This document shows positions 36,270-45,535 of a DNA stretch of 64,000 nucleotides, in pieces. Source of the stretch: an uncultured Roseburia sp. (lineage in GTDB: Bacteria; Bacillota; Clostridia; Lachnospirales; Lachnospiraceae); NCBI GenBank assembly GCA_934292805.1, contig CAKQXQ010000006.1, positions 1-64,000 of the forward strand, written 5' to 3'. The stretch's first letter is position 1; each line of letters opens with the position of its first letter. The position numbers and the translations under genes are program-made. The notes beneath the pieces were generated by a model. It did not search any database. It saw only the letters and a program-made list of their open reading frames with translations, and was not told where the DNA came from.

Positions 36270-36335
36270 TTACGATAAGGTAGGCGATCAGTTAAGACGC
36301 CCGCCTTTCGAATTTTATTTTAGTATGAGGTGCTT

Positions 36336-37379
36336 ATGCCTGAGAATTATGAACACTATATTACCAAGAATATTAAAGCTTTATATAAGCGGAGACTTAT
36401 CCCACCGATCTTATATCTGCTGGCGGCAGTTATCTTATGGAACATTTTTTCCATGAAAGATCTGCTTTTTCCGGTGCATCTGCCAGAGAATGATACACTG
36501 GAAGGTTTTTATGATGACAATAACAAGAATATCTCTGTCACTTTAAAAAACCTGAAGTTCACCGGATATACAAGAAATCATTTCTCCGGTACAGACGGTT
36601 ATTATTATTACACTATGAGAGATGGGGAGTGCATTATCGTTCTTCTCTCACCTTCTACCTGTGAAGAAGGCCTTCCGTCCATTGACGATGTCACAATTAC
36701 TGCAAAGATCCAGAAAGCAACGCCCTCTTTTAATTCTCTGCTTGAAAACCTTTCTGTGGATCTGAACTGGACCAAACAGGGCATCATTGGCAAAGTCTGT
36801 TCCTATTATATCAGCGAACCGGATTTTAACCGGACTGCAAATATGTTTTTGTTCCTTGTTTTCTTTGGTACAACTGCCTACGCATTGCTTTGCATTATTC
36901 TTTTTATCCTGTTTATTGCTTTTCCGGTACTTTCACCATGCTGTCAGGATCTGGCACTTTTCGGCAATCCGAAAAAGCTGCTTGCACAGGCTGAAGAAGA
37001 GCTTGCTACTCTGCCGCAGCTCGCTACAGAAGACATGTTCATCACGGAGCATTTTTTCATTGAAACTTCCATCTATGGTAATGCGATCGTACCGATCGAC
37101 CAGATCATATGGATTTACAAGTATTCTACATTACACAAGTTCTTCTGGTATCATTTCAGCATTTCCTACACGCTGCATATCAGTGCGAACAGGCATCTTT
37201 ATATCCAGTGCCCTAAGAATATCAAATCCGATATCGACGGTATCATGGACTATCTTGCAGAAGCCAATCATAATATTCTGGTTGGATTCAGTGAGAAAAA
37301 CAGGCTGGAGGTTCAGAAGATCCAGGGCACTCCGATGAATTTTGAAAAGTTTATTCTGTTTTTGAAAAAGCGGATCTGA
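36336..37379 (+). CDS. Membrane protein of unknown function
   Basis: A 347-residue protein I do not recognise. It has a membrane helix near residues 25-42, an approximately 130-residue domain with strand-like pattern, two adjacent helices near 168-205, and a C-terminal domain of about 140 residues. That domain includes H-F-F-I-E-T-S-I-Y-G-N-A-I-V-P-I-D-Q-I-I-W-I and resembles the small plasma-membrane or PH-like folds that follow such helices. The ATG at 36336 has TGAGG upstream. It has its own promoter and a terminator at 37412-37460, so it is probably a single-gene unit. Confidence 0.75.
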   Translation: MPENYEHYITKNIKALYKRRLIPPILYLLAAVILWNIFSMKDLLFPVHLPENDTLEGFYDDNNKNISVTLKNLKFTGYTRNHFSGTDGYYYYTMRDGECIIVLLSPSTCEEGLPSIDDVTITAKIQKATPSFNSLLENLSVDLNWTKQGIIGKVCSYYISEPDFNRTANMFLFLVFFGTTAYALLCIILFILFIAFPVLSPCCQDLALFGNPKKLLAQAEEELATLPQLATEDMFITEHFFIETSIYGNAIVPIDQIIWIYKYSTLHKFFWYHFSISYTLHISANRHLYIQCPKNIKSDIDGIMDYLAEANHNILVGFSEKNRLEVQKIQGTPMNFEKFILFLKKRI

Positions 37380-37411
37380 TGTTTCAATCATTGATCTTTG
37401 CAGTCAATTTA

Positions 37412-37460
37412 AAAGAAGCAGCGGTTCCGGCAATTAGCATGCCAAAACCGTTGCTTCTTT
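37412..37460. terminator. Bidirectional terminator
   Basis: AAAGAAGCA-CGGTT pairs with AACCG-TTGCTTCTTT. It is flanked by A and T runs and lies between convergent genes. Confidence 0.75.
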
Positions 37461-37494
37461 CGTAAGGATTCTTTTTCGATCCATATCTTTTGTT

Positions 37495-38772
37495 TTACTT
37501 AAACAGGCTCTTAAAAAAGCTTCCGATCGCGGAAAAAATATTTCCTACAAACTGACCGATTGCGGACAGTACTCCTGACGAACTTCCTCCGTTCTTGAAG
37601 GAATCATAAATCTTTGACGCATAATCCACAAGTCCGCTCAGATCGATCCCAAGTGATGTGATCTTCAATAAGAGATCTACGATCTTCTGTCGCTCTTCAT
37701 CCGTCAGTGTTACATCGTATTTCTTACATGCTTCATCGATTGCATCGTTAATTCCGCTCTCGGTTGTGAGATTCTTCTCTGCAATGAGGGATTTGATATA
37801 TGCGATAAACTCTTCGACTTCCTGATTGGAAAGTCCCTTGATCGAATCTTCCAGTTCTCCGGTGATTACAAGCTCATTCAATGCTGCATCCACAACATTA
37901 TCCTGCACTTCCTTACCGGTCATCTTCTCATAAGCCTTGAAAATCCCTACTAGTGCTGCGGTTCCTGAGATTTGCTTTGGTCCTGCAACAATAATGTCTG
38001 CATCTGTAATGCCTGCTGTCGTAAGAGCATTCTTATACATACCAACCGTACAATAGTTAATATTCTTTGTAGAGATATTCAGTCCATTTCCTTTTGCTCT
38101 TTCCACGATCACAACAGAAGACCATGACTTGCTTCCGATCTTGGAAGCTTCCACGTAAGAGTCAAGATACTGATGTTCTTCGGAATTGGTAATGGAAACA
38201 ACTTCATAATTGGAAAGGTTCGCCGGATCGATTCCCATGAGGGATAATACTGTACTTCTCTGTTCCTCGGATAAATCTGCTCCAAGTGCAAGGTATGGTT
38301 TGTCATTCTTCTTGATCTCGACCTTGTCATTGTTCTCGTCCACGATCACATCACCGGTGACATTCGTATTCGTCACTTCTCCGGTAACATTGCCGGTCGG
38401 ATTCTCAGATGTGCTGTTATTCTGAGTTGTGTCAGTCTGTGAACTGCTGTCATTGTTCGTAGCTGCTGCACCTGCTTCTGTTGTACTGTTCTGTGTTGTA
38501 GTATTCTGTGCCGCATTATTTTGCTCTGCACTGCTCTGTGCCTCGCTGTTTGTTTCTGTTTTGCTTTCCGCTGCTGCACTGTTTTGTGAGTCACTCTGTG
38601 CCTCGCTATTTTGTTCTGCTGTACCATCCTTTGCATCAGAATTTGTTTCCTGAACTGTTGTGCTGCTTTGTCCATTTGCTTCTGTTGCAAAAGAAGTTAC
38701 ATTCGATGGTATTAACATCACTGCTGCCAGCAGTAACGCTGTCAGACGGTTTGCTATTTTTTTCTTTTTCAC
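37495..38772 (-). CDS. Secreted DUF1002-type protein with low-complexity N-terminal linker
   Basis: A 425-residue secreted protein. The signal peptide is lysine-rich followed by L-T-A-L-L-L-A-A-V-M-L and S-F-A-T-E. Next comes an S/T/N/Q/E-rich linker of about 110 residues, then a DUF1002-like domain (K-P-Y-L-A-L-G-A-D-L-S-E-E-Q-R, V-S-I-T-N-S-E-E), and a C-terminal hydrophobic segment. DUF1002 proteins have no established function. The start is GTG at 38772, with AGAGGAAG upstream; the frame extends upstream only through a TTG without a ribosome site. Confidence 0.78.
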   Translation of the reverse strand: MKKKKIANRLTALLLAAVMLIPSNVTSFATEANGQSSTTVQETNSDAKDGTAEQNSEAQSDSQNSAAAESKTETNSEAQSSAEQNNAAQNTTTQNSTTEAGAAATNNDSSSQTDTTQNNSTSENPTGNVTGEVTNTNVTGDVIVDENNDKVEIKKNDKPYLALGADLSEEQRSTVLSLMGIDPANLSNYEVVSITNSEEHQYLDSYVEASKIGSKSWSSVVIVERAKGNGLNISTKNINYCTVGMYKNALTTAGITDADIIVAGPKQISGTAALVGIFKAYEKMTGKEVQDNVVDAALNELVITGELEDSIKGLSNQEVEEFIAYIKSLIAEKNLTTESGINDAIDEACKKYDVTLTDEERQKIVDLLLKITSLGIDLSGLVDYASKIYDSFKNGGSSSGVLSAIGQFVGNIFSAIGSFFKSLFK

Positions 38773-38893
38773 TTTTTCTTCCTCTTTTCTTTGCGTAAAC
38801 CATACGTTTTCCTGCAATGTTTAGAATTCTACTACGACTTCCCACGAAAAACAAGTTTTTACCTGTTATTTAATAAAAAAATCATAATTGTAT

Positions 38894-38934
38894 AAAAACG
38901 CTGCCGGGAATTTCCCGGCAGCAATGATTTTTTT
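38894..38934 (-). terminator. Terminator of the alpha/beta hydrolase gene
   Basis: GCTGCCGGGAA/TTCCCGGCAGC (38900-38922) is a near-perfect palindrome. On the minus strand it is followed by GTTTTTATA, 10 nt past the stop codon of the hydrolase gene. Confidence 0.85.
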
Positions 38935-39874
38935 ACGTTGTGATCCTTACCCGCATCCAGGAAAGGATATCTGCATATACCTTATCGCGGTCTGTCTCGT
39001 TTAAAATCTCATGTCTGTCATTCTCGTACAGGCAGTATGTAATATCTAAAAGTCCTGCTTCCTTATACATATCATAGACTTTTTTCACACCAACTCCACA
39101 GTCCCCGACCGGATCATCCTTACCGGATACCAGGAAAAGAGGAAGTTTTTTCGGAACTTTCTGCACATTGTCCATCTGGTTATCATAAAGAACTGCTTCC
39201 ATCAGTCCGAGATAGCCATTCAGTGTAAATTTGAAGCAGCATCTTGGCTCGTTGTAATACTTTGTTACGATCTCTGTATCCTTGGTCAGCCAGCTGTTCT
39301 GCGGATTCTTTCCGGTCATATCGTATTTTCTGTACGGTGCCCCGAAAGAAAGCTTCTCAACCAGTCTGCTTCTGTGGCGCCATCCATATCTTTTGGCAAG
39401 AAATTCACATACCTTTAATCCGAGCTTCGTTGTTCCATCCGGGACACATCCGGTTCCCATAATCACAGCACCTCTTAAGTTGTCATTATGAATTGTAAGA
39501 TATTTGCGAAGCATGTAAGATCCCATACTATGTCCGAGCATGAAATACGGAACACCTTCATTCTCTTTCTGTATCATTGTACGTAATGTGTGCATATCTT
39601 CGATCAGGATATCACTTGGATTCTCCTCTGCAAAATATCCCCAGTCCTCTTTTGAATTAACGGAATCTCCATGTCCCAAATGATCATGTCCTGTTACCAT
39701 GAACTGATTTGCGCACAAAAACTCTGCAAATGCACGGTAGCGGTCGATATACTCTATCATTCCGTGTGTGATCTGTAAAATTGCTTCATACTTTCTGTCA
39801 TCCGGCATCCATTTCACTGCGTGGATCTGTGTCTTCCCATCTGCGGATAAAAATGTAAATTTCTCTTCCTTCAT
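38933..39874 (-). CDS. Alpha/beta hydrolase, monoacylglycerol lipase/lysophospholipase type
   Basis: A 313-residue serine hydrolase of the S33/hydrolase-4 group. The nucleophile elbow is G-H-S-M-G-S-Y-M (about residue 115), the oxyanion region is T-H-G-M-I-E-Y, the acid is likely in S-G-K-D-D-P-V-G-D, and the histidine in E-N-D-R-H-E-I. There is no signal peptide. Expected substrates are monoacylglycerols or lysophospholipids; the true substrate is unknown. GAAGGAG precedes the ATG at 39874. Confidence 0.88.
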   Translation of the reverse strand: MKEEKFTFLSADGKTQIHAVKWMPDDRKYEAILQITHGMIEYIDRYRAFAEFLCANQFMVTGHDHLGHGDSVNSKEDWGYFAEENPSDILIEDMHTLRTMIQKENEGVPYFMLGHSMGSYMLRKYLTIHNDNLRGAVIMGTGCVPDGTTKLGLKVCEFLAKRYGWRHRSRLVEKLSFGAPYRKYDMTGKNPQNSWLTKDTEIVTKYYNEPRCCFKFTLNGYLGLMEAVLYDNQMDNVQKVPKKLPLFLVSGKDDPVGDCGVGVKKVYDMYKEAGLLDITYCLYENDRHEILNETDRDKVYADILSWMRVRITT

Positions 39875-39949
39875 GCCATTCTCCTTCTCATCTGTAATCT
39901 GTCATTTACGGCTCTAAACGCAGATACCGCAATGATATGTTTCCCCATT

Positions 39950-41707
39950 TTACTGATAATTTCTGATCACTATCTGTATACTTTCATTTCCATTATACTC
40001 GTTAATGTCCGGATAGTACACAATCATTATCCTTAATTTGTTTATCTGTCCACGGAATGCTTTCTCCACTTCTTCCTCGCCGAACTTCTCACGGTAGAAT
40101 TGTAAAAAAGCTTCGATGTCCCCAAAATAGATTGCATTTACTTTCTGATTGTCTTCTGTCAGCAGAGTAAGTTTTAGTACATTTCTGTTCTTTCCAAGAA
40201 TTGCGGCACCGCCAACCCTTAAATTCCGGTCGGCAAATAACGGCTTCTGATTCGCTTTTCCGAATGGCTCTAATGCCGAAAATTCCCGGATCAGTGACGT
40301 ATCCGCATAAGCAACCGGCATTGCGATATCGATTTTAACCTTCGGGATCAAGTCTTCGCCTGTAAGTGATGCACACCTGTTGATTTTTTCCCGGAAGCGT
40401 TCTACATTCTCCTCCGGAAGTGACAGTCCTGCTGCCATCGGATGTCCGCCGAATTTTGTAAAAAGCTCACTGCATTTGCAGAGTTCCTCATACATTGAAT
40501 ATTCTTCGATCGAGCGGCCGGAGCCTTTCACACCGTCTTCTGCCTTTGTCAGGACAAAAACCGGTTTGTGATAGCACTCTCTGATCCTTCCGGCAATAAT
40601 TCCTGCAAGACTTTCATGGACATCCGGGAGATAGATGACCAGAACGCGGTCATTTGTGTAATGTTCTTCCACTTCGCTTTTGGCAAGCTCCACTCCTTCT
40701 GCTGTCATGTCTTTTCTCTGAGAATTCAGCTCCACCAAAGTTCTTGCGATCCCTGCCGCCTTCTCTTCGTCTTCCTGTAAAAAAAGACTCAGTGATATCT
40801 TCGCTGTATCCAGTCTTCCGCTTGCATTGATGCATGGTCCGAGCACAAAGCCAAAATGATAGGAATTTACCTGCTCTGCATCTATCCCATTCTGCCGGAT
40901 CAAAGCCATCATTCCTTTGTTGTCCGTATGGTGGATTCTTTGCAGCCCTTCTTTTACGAGAATACGGTTCTCGTCTTTTAAATCCATCACATCTCCGACG
41001 GTTGCGAATGCAACATTTTCCAGAAACTTAAATGTTTCCTCTACGTCCTTATCCATTTTCTCATAGAGTACCTGAAGCATCTTCCATGCAACTGCTGCTC
41101 CGCAGAGTTCCTTGAACGGATAGGCACATTCCTTCTGCTTCGGATTCACAATCGCATCCGCACTGCTTCTCTTGTATGTTCTGACTCCGTCTGTTTCATC
41201 ATACGGGATCTCATGATGATCCGTCACAAGTACTGTCATTCCAAGTTCTTTTGCATGGGCGATCTCATTGATCGCTGCGATTCCGTTGTCACACGTAACG
41301 ATCGTATCGATACCATCTGCATATGCAAGATCGATCAGATTCTCATTGATCCCATATCCGTCCTTCATACGGTCAGGGATCTGCGTGGTAACATCCGCCC
41401 CGCAGTCTTTTAATCCTTTGTATAAAATATAGGTTGACATAACACCATCAATATCGTAATCCCCGATGATACGGATCGTCTTTTTTTCTCTGATCTTCTC
41501 CTTTAGGATATCCGTCAGAAGTTCAACATCCTTGAGCTGATGCGGATCATACAGATCCTTTAATGTTCCGTTTAAATATCTGTCAAACGCCTCTTCCCCG
41601 ATCACTTCACGATTCCGGATCAGTCTTGCTGTTACCGGACTGATCCCGAACTTTTGTCCAAGTGCATTAAAATCTGCACCCTTTTGTATTACAAACCACT
41701 TTTCCAT
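39950..41707 (-). CDS. recJ: Single-stranded-DNA-specific exonuclease RecJ
   Basis: A 585-residue 5'-3' ssDNA exonuclease of recombination and mismatch repair. DHH-family motifs are G-D-Y-D-I-D-G-V (about 82-89), V-T-C-D-N-G, V-T-D-H-H-E-I, and the DHHA1 G-G-H-P-M-A-A-G motif near 420. An OB-fold-like C-terminal part follows. Length is typical of clostridial RecJ. It is followed by the hydrolase gene and preceded by truA (77-nt gap). Confidence 0.95.
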   Translation of the reverse strand: MEKWFVIQKGADFNALGQKFGISPVTARLIRNREVIGEEAFDRYLNGTLKDLYDPHQLKDVELLTDILKEKIREKKTIRIIGDYDIDGVMSTYILYKGLKDCGADVTTQIPDRMKDGYGINENLIDLAYADGIDTIVTCDNGIAAINEIAHAKELGMTVLVTDHHEIPYDETDGVRTYKRSSADAIVNPKQKECAYPFKELCGAAVAWKMLQVLYEKMDKDVEETFKFLENVAFATVGDVMDLKDENRILVKEGLQRIHHTDNKGMMALIRQNGIDAEQVNSYHFGFVLGPCINASGRLDTAKISLSLFLQEDEEKAAGIARTLVELNSQRKDMTAEGVELAKSEVEEHYTNDRVLVIYLPDVHESLAGIIAGRIRECYHKPVFVLTKAEDGVKGSGRSIEEYSMYEELCKCSELFTKFGGHPMAAGLSLPEENVERFREKINRCASLTGEDLIPKVKIDIAMPVAYADTSLIREFSALEPFGKANQKPLFADRNLRVGGAAILGKNRNVLKLTLLTEDNQKVNAIYFGDIEAFLQFYREKFGEEEVEKAFRGQINKLRIMIVYYPDINEYNGNESIQIVIRNYQ

Positions 41708-41784
41708 TCTGTTTTTTCCTGCTGTGTTTTATCCTAATGTCTTTCATTCCTGCTTTTTTTAAGTCGAACATCTTCCTGCTGCTT

Positions 41785-42534
41785 TTATGCATTGTCCGTA
41801 TATTCCACATTCATAAGCATCAGTCCGCATGCCGGTGCTGTATATCCTGCCATCATGCGGTTCCTGCTTTCAAGGATTGTTTTTATTTCTTCCGGATCAC
41901 GTCTTTTGTCTCCGACTTCGATCAGTGTTCCTGTCAGGATCCTTATCATATTCTGCAAGAATCCATTTCCACGATAATCGATCATAAGATCGTTCCCTTC
42001 TGCCTTGAATCTGATCTCATAAATTGTCCGGACGGTCGACTTCTTCATCTTCTTGTTTCCGCAGAATGCTACAAAGTCATGTGTCCCGGTCAGATAAGAT
42101 GCCGCTTTTTTCATGCGGTCGATATCAAGCTCTTTCTCATATTGATATTCGTACTTTCTTCCGAAAACATCCGGGATCTGCCCCATATGAATGTGATAAC
42201 GATATGTCTTCGCCGTTGCCTGATATCTGCTGTGAAAACGGTCATTCACTTTCTCAATAGAAGTAACCGCTATATCATCCGGCAGATAATGGTTCAGATA
42301 AGAAAGGATCTCTTCTTTTGAAAAAGATTCTTCTATATGAAAATTGGCAACCTGTCCTCTCGCATGCACACCGGCATCTGTTCTTCCAGAACCGATGATC
42401 TCAACCTCATGTCCTGCCATTTCCTTCAGTACGTTCTCGATTTTCCCCTGTATCGTCTGGTCTGTGCCATTCTGACCCTGCCAGCCTTTGTATCTTGTCC
42501 CATCATACTGGATGGTAATTTTAAAATTATTCAT
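41785..42534 (-). CDS. truA: tRNA pseudouridine synthase A
   Basis: Converts uridines 38-40 of tRNA anticodon arms to pseudouridine. The catalytic aspartate lies in G-S-G-R-T-D-A-G-V-H-A (about residues 46-56), and the N-terminal Q-Y-D-G-T-R-Y-K-G-W-Q is a family signature. The ATG at 42534 follows AAGGAAT and gives 249 residues, the usual length; an in-frame ATG at 42582 has no support. It is divergent from the SpoIID-like gene. Confidence 0.95.
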   Translation of the reverse strand: MNNFKITIQYDGTRYKGWQGQNGTDQTIQGKIENVLKEMAGHEVEIIGSGRTDAGVHARGQVANFHIEESFSKEEILSYLNHYLPDDIAVTSIEKVNDRFHSRYQATAKTYRYHIHMGQIPDVFGRKYEYQYEKELDIDRMKKAASYLTGTHDFVAFCGNKKMKKSTVRTIYEIRFKAEGNDLMIDYRGNGFLQNMIRILTGTLIEVGDKRRDPEEIKTILESRNRMMAGYTAPACGLMLMNVEYTDNA

Positions 42535-42606
42535 AGTGATATTCCTTATTTTCAATCCGGCTTTGCTGCAAATATAACTCATTGTAACACATTTTTCCTA
42601 TCCCTG

Positions 42607-42615
42607 CATATACTA
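42607..42615 (+). promoter_or_regulatory. Sporulation sigma-type -10 candidate
   Basis: CATATACTA matches the CATANNNTA form of the sigma-K -10 and is one base off the sigma-E form. It sits 27 bp upstream of the SpoIID-like gene. No convincing -35 was found, and a housekeeping -10 (TATACT) overlaps, so this is tentative. Confidence 0.3.
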
Positions 42616-42641
42616 TAACGAAATGTACTTCGAGGTCTCTC

Positions 42642-43904
42642 ATGCCAGAAATAACATATACCCAGACGGAAGCTGTCGATAAAGGCTCCTTAAAAGTCGA
42701 AGTTCTTGCAAGCCGGACAAAAACTCCGATCGAAGGTGCCAAAATCTCCATATCCTATTCCGGAAAACCTGATTCTGCCATAGAGGAGGTATCATCTGAT
42801 GATTCAGGAATGTCTGAAAAGCTTATCCTGGATGCGCCTCCACTTGAGTATTCGATGGAGCCATCCGAAAACCAGCCTTTTTCCCAATATACCGTTCAGG
42901 TTACCGCACCGGGATACCATCCGGTCACGGTTTCTGGAGTTCAGATTTTTTCCACGCAGCTTGCATTGCAGCAGGTGCAGATGTCTATGGAAAAGGATCC
43001 ACAGGCATCATTAGACCAGATTTCCATCCCTGTCAACACTTTATTTGGCGATTTTCCACCAAAAATTGCCGAGCCGGAGATCAAACCTGTCACAGAATCC
43101 GGTGAGATTGTCTTAAACAAAGTAGTGATCCCGGAATATGTCATTGTTCATGATGGGCCTCCATCCGACAGTGGTGCTTCTGATTATTACGTCCGCTACC
43201 GGGATTATATTAAGAATGTAGCTTCCAGCGAAATCTACAGTACATGGCCGGATGCAACGCTCCGTGCAAATATTCTTGCGATCATGTCCTTTACCTTAAA
43301 CCGCGTCTATACGGAGTGGTATCGCAATAAAGGCTACAATTTCACGATCACTACCTCCACTGCTTTCGACCAGAAATTCGTCTATGGCAGAAATATTTTC
43401 AAGAGCATCTCGGATATCGTAGATGAAATGTTCCAGAATTATCTGTCCAGACCAAATGTCAGACAGCCGATCTTAACCCAGTATTGTGATGGTCAGCGTG
43501 TTACCTGCAGCAACTGGCTGAGCCAGTGGGGAAGTAAATATCTTGGTGACCAGAATTATGAGGCGATTGAAATTCTGCGATACTATTATGGGGATAACAT
43601 GTTCATTAACACCGCTGCTGAAGTATCCGGCATCCCGGCTTCCTGGCCGCGTTATGATCTTGAGCTTGGTTCGACCGGTGACAAAGTGCGCCAGATCCAG
43701 GAACAGCTGGCACGTATTTCCAGAGCTTACCCTGCCATTCCTTCCGTCACTCCGGATGGGATTTACGGAAAAGCCACAAGAGATGCCGTAAAAAAATTCC
43801 AGTCCATTTTCGGGCTTCCGGTGACCGGAGTCGTTGATTACCGTACATGGTATAAAATATCTGAGATCTATGTAGCTGTGACACGTATTGCGGAGCTGGT
43901 ATGA
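42642..43904 (+). CDS. SpoIID-like protein with peptidoglycan-binding domain
   Basis: A 420-residue protein with three parts. An N-terminal carboxypeptidase-regulatory/prealbumin-like beta domain (about 10-110) is followed by a central SpoIID-like region with V-A-S-S-E-I-Y and A-L-type helix D-A-T-L-R-A-N-I-L-A-I-M-S-F-T-L-N-R-V-Y (about 185-225). The C-terminus is a peptidoglycan-binding type 1 domain (D-G-I-Y-G-K-A-T-R-D-A-V-K-K-F-Q). No signal peptide is visible. SpoIID is a lytic transglycosylase of engulfment; whether this relative is catalytic is unknown. A spore-coat or cortex role is likely in a sporulating host. Confidence 0.75.
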   Translation: MPEITYTQTEAVDKGSLKVEVLASRTKTPIEGAKISISYSGKPDSAIEEVSSDDSGMSEKLILDAPPLEYSMEPSENQPFSQYTVQVTAPGYHPVTVSGVQIFSTQLALQQVQMSMEKDPQASLDQISIPVNTLFGDFPPKIAEPEIKPVTESGEIVLNKVVIPEYVIVHDGPPSDSGASDYYVRYRDYIKNVASSEIYSTWPDATLRANILAIMSFTLNRVYTEWYRNKGYNFTITTSTAFDQKFVYGRNIFKSISDIVDEMFQNYLSRPNVRQPILTQYCDGQRVTCSNWLSQWGSKYLGDQNYEAIEILRYYYGDNMFINTAAEVSGIPASWPRYDLELGSTGDKVRQIQEQLARISRAYPAIPSVTPDGIYGKATRDAVKKFQSIFGLPVTGVVDYRTWYKISEIYVAVTRIAELV

Positions 43905-43947
43905 CGCTGCCACATTTTAATAGCTGTTTCAATAAAGCTGCATAAAA

Positions 43948-43978
43948 GAAAGCTCTTTCATTGCCTGAAAGAGCTTTC
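43948..43978. terminator. Bidirectional terminator
   Basis: GAAAGCTCTTTCA and TGAAAGAGCTTTC are exact reverse complements with a 5-nt loop, between convergent genes. Confidence 0.8.
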
Positions 43979-43992
43979 CTTCACCTAAATAC

Positions 43993-44748
43993 TTAATCCC
44001 TTCTACCGCAGAGATCCTTCACTACTTCCCCTGCAATAATCATTCCTGCCACGGATGGCACAAATGCCACACTGCCCGGTGTATCTTTACGTCTTATCTT
44101 CTTCTCATCCAGAAGATTGCCATCCTCTGCCTTACTGTCAGATTCCACATTTCTGATCGGTCTTACAGGAAGCTCCTCTGAATAAACGACTTTTAACTTC
44201 TTCACACCACGTTTTTTCAGTTCTCTTCGCATGACTTTGGCAAGTGGGCAGACTTTTGTCTTATAAATATCTGCAACACGGAACATGCTTCCGTCCAGCT
44301 TATTTCCGGCACCCATACTGCTGATGATCGGAATATTTTTTTCTGTGGCTTTCATGACAAGTGCGATTTTGGCTGTCACGGTATCCACTGCATCGACAAT
44401 ATAATCATATTCTTCAAACGGAAATTCATCTGCGTTTTCCGGAAGGAAAAAGCAATTATGGATACGTACATCTGCATCCGGGTTAATCTCCAAAATACGG
44501 TCACGCATTACTTCTGCTTTGTATTTTCCGATTGTTTTTCTTGTCGCTATGATCTGGCGGTTCAGATTTGACAGTGCTACCGTATCCTTATCGATCAAGT
44601 CAAATGCCGCCACTCCGCTTCGCACCAGTGCTTCGCATACATATCCGCCGACTCCGCCGACCCCAAATATTGCAACTCTTGAATGAGCCAGCTTATCGAT
44701 TGCTTCTCTTCCCAATAATAATTCTGTTCTTTCAAACTGATCTGACAT
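43993..44748 (-). CDS. tcdA: tRNA threonylcarbamoyladenosine dehydratase (TcdA/HesA/ThiF family)
   Basis: An E1-like ATP-dependent enzyme of 251 residues that cyclises t6A to ct6A in tRNA, by family assignment. The nucleotide site is G-V-G-G-V-G-G-Y-V (about 29-37), followed by D-L-I-D-K-D-T-V and N-R-Q, the adenylation core. The family region S-M-G-A-G-N-K-L-D is present, and the usual cysteine is in the K-V-C-P-L-A-K stretch. A ThiF/MoeB role is less likely because no thiamin or molybdopterin genes are nearby. Confidence 0.88.
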   Translation of the reverse strand: MSDQFERTELLLGREAIDKLAHSRVAIFGVGGVGGYVCEALVRSGVAAFDLIDKDTVALSNLNRQIIATRKTIGKYKAEVMRDRILEINPDADVRIHNCFFLPENADEFPFEEYDYIVDAVDTVTAKIALVMKATEKNIPIISSMGAGNKLDGSMFRVADIYKTKVCPLAKVMRRELKKRGVKKLKVVYSEELPVRPIRNVESDSKAEDGNLLDEKKIRRKDTPGSVAFVPSVAGMIIAGEVVKDLCGRRD

Positions 44749-44848
44749 ATTTTGTAATTCTCTTCCTGTTCTGATAAAATCTATTTTTTTCTGTGTTATT
44801 CTAACAGACTGTGTTCCGATTTACAATATTTTTGTCAGCTTTAATTAT

Positions 44849-45340
44849 TCATTCTGTCAGCTTTTGCTGCTCTTCCTGTCCACTTTTGCTGCACTTTCCA
44901 AATGAAAGATACACAAGAATTGCAGCCATGAACCAGCCTATTTCTAATACCTGATGATGGTTCATTATATAAAAGCCTATTTTGAATGGAACAGGCGGCA
45001 ACGGAGCAAGATAAAAAACAAATCCCACTGTCAGGTATATCAATACCAGTAAGAGGACAATTGTCATCACTCTTATTACGATACATACTTTTTTCGTTAA
45101 TAGCTGTGTCAAAAAATCAAGTCTGAGAATACCACTTCTTAATAGAAAAAAGCTCAATACTCCCCACCATAACGGTTTTACCAAATAAAGACGGATATAA
45201 AACATCCAGAAAAAATTCAGCCCTGTAACATTTGCCAGCCAGCGGCTATCCATACTGGTGTTTGCATCTGATGGTAACAATATACATAGCATACTTAACA
45301 GTATTAAAATAATAAGTTCCGGTGATATTTTTTTCTTCAT
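44849..45340 (-). CDS. Small membrane protein of unknown function
   Basis: 163 residues with about four hydrophobic segments (near 8-24, 45-68, 90-112 and 130-150) and a hydrophilic Q/E/K-rich C-terminus. I do not recognise a family. GGAGG precedes the ATG at 45340, and an extended -10 TGGTATAAT (minus strand, TATAAT at 45452-45457) lies about 110 bp upstream. That promoter suggests it is transcribed separately from the acylation cassette that ends at 45536. Confidence 0.6.
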   Translation of the reverse strand: MKKKISPELIILILLSMLCILLPSDANTSMDSRWLANVTGLNFFWMFYIRLYLVKPLWWGVLSFFLLRSGILRLDFLTQLLTKKVCIVIRVMTIVLLLVLIYLTVGFVFYLAPLPPVPFKIGFYIMNHHQVLEIGWFMAAILVYLSFGKCSKSGQEEQQKLTE

Positions 45341-45535
45341 CTATTGTACCTCCGGTAAATATTCCAGACAGATTACAGTTCTCTCACTTTTCATATAATT
45401 TATGCTGCATTGGAATCGCTCCTTTTCCGCATTTTTAGTTTCTGTATGAATATTATACCATATTTACAGATTTTCCGTAAATTATGATTTTATCTATGAT
45501 TGTGCTGCTTTTAATCTTCTATTATTTATTCTGCA

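Noticed and set aside
38429..38690. Open frames on both strands in the linker of the DUF1002 gene
   Set aside because: They arise from the low-complexity linker sequence. Translations are repetitive and lack starts with ribosome sites.
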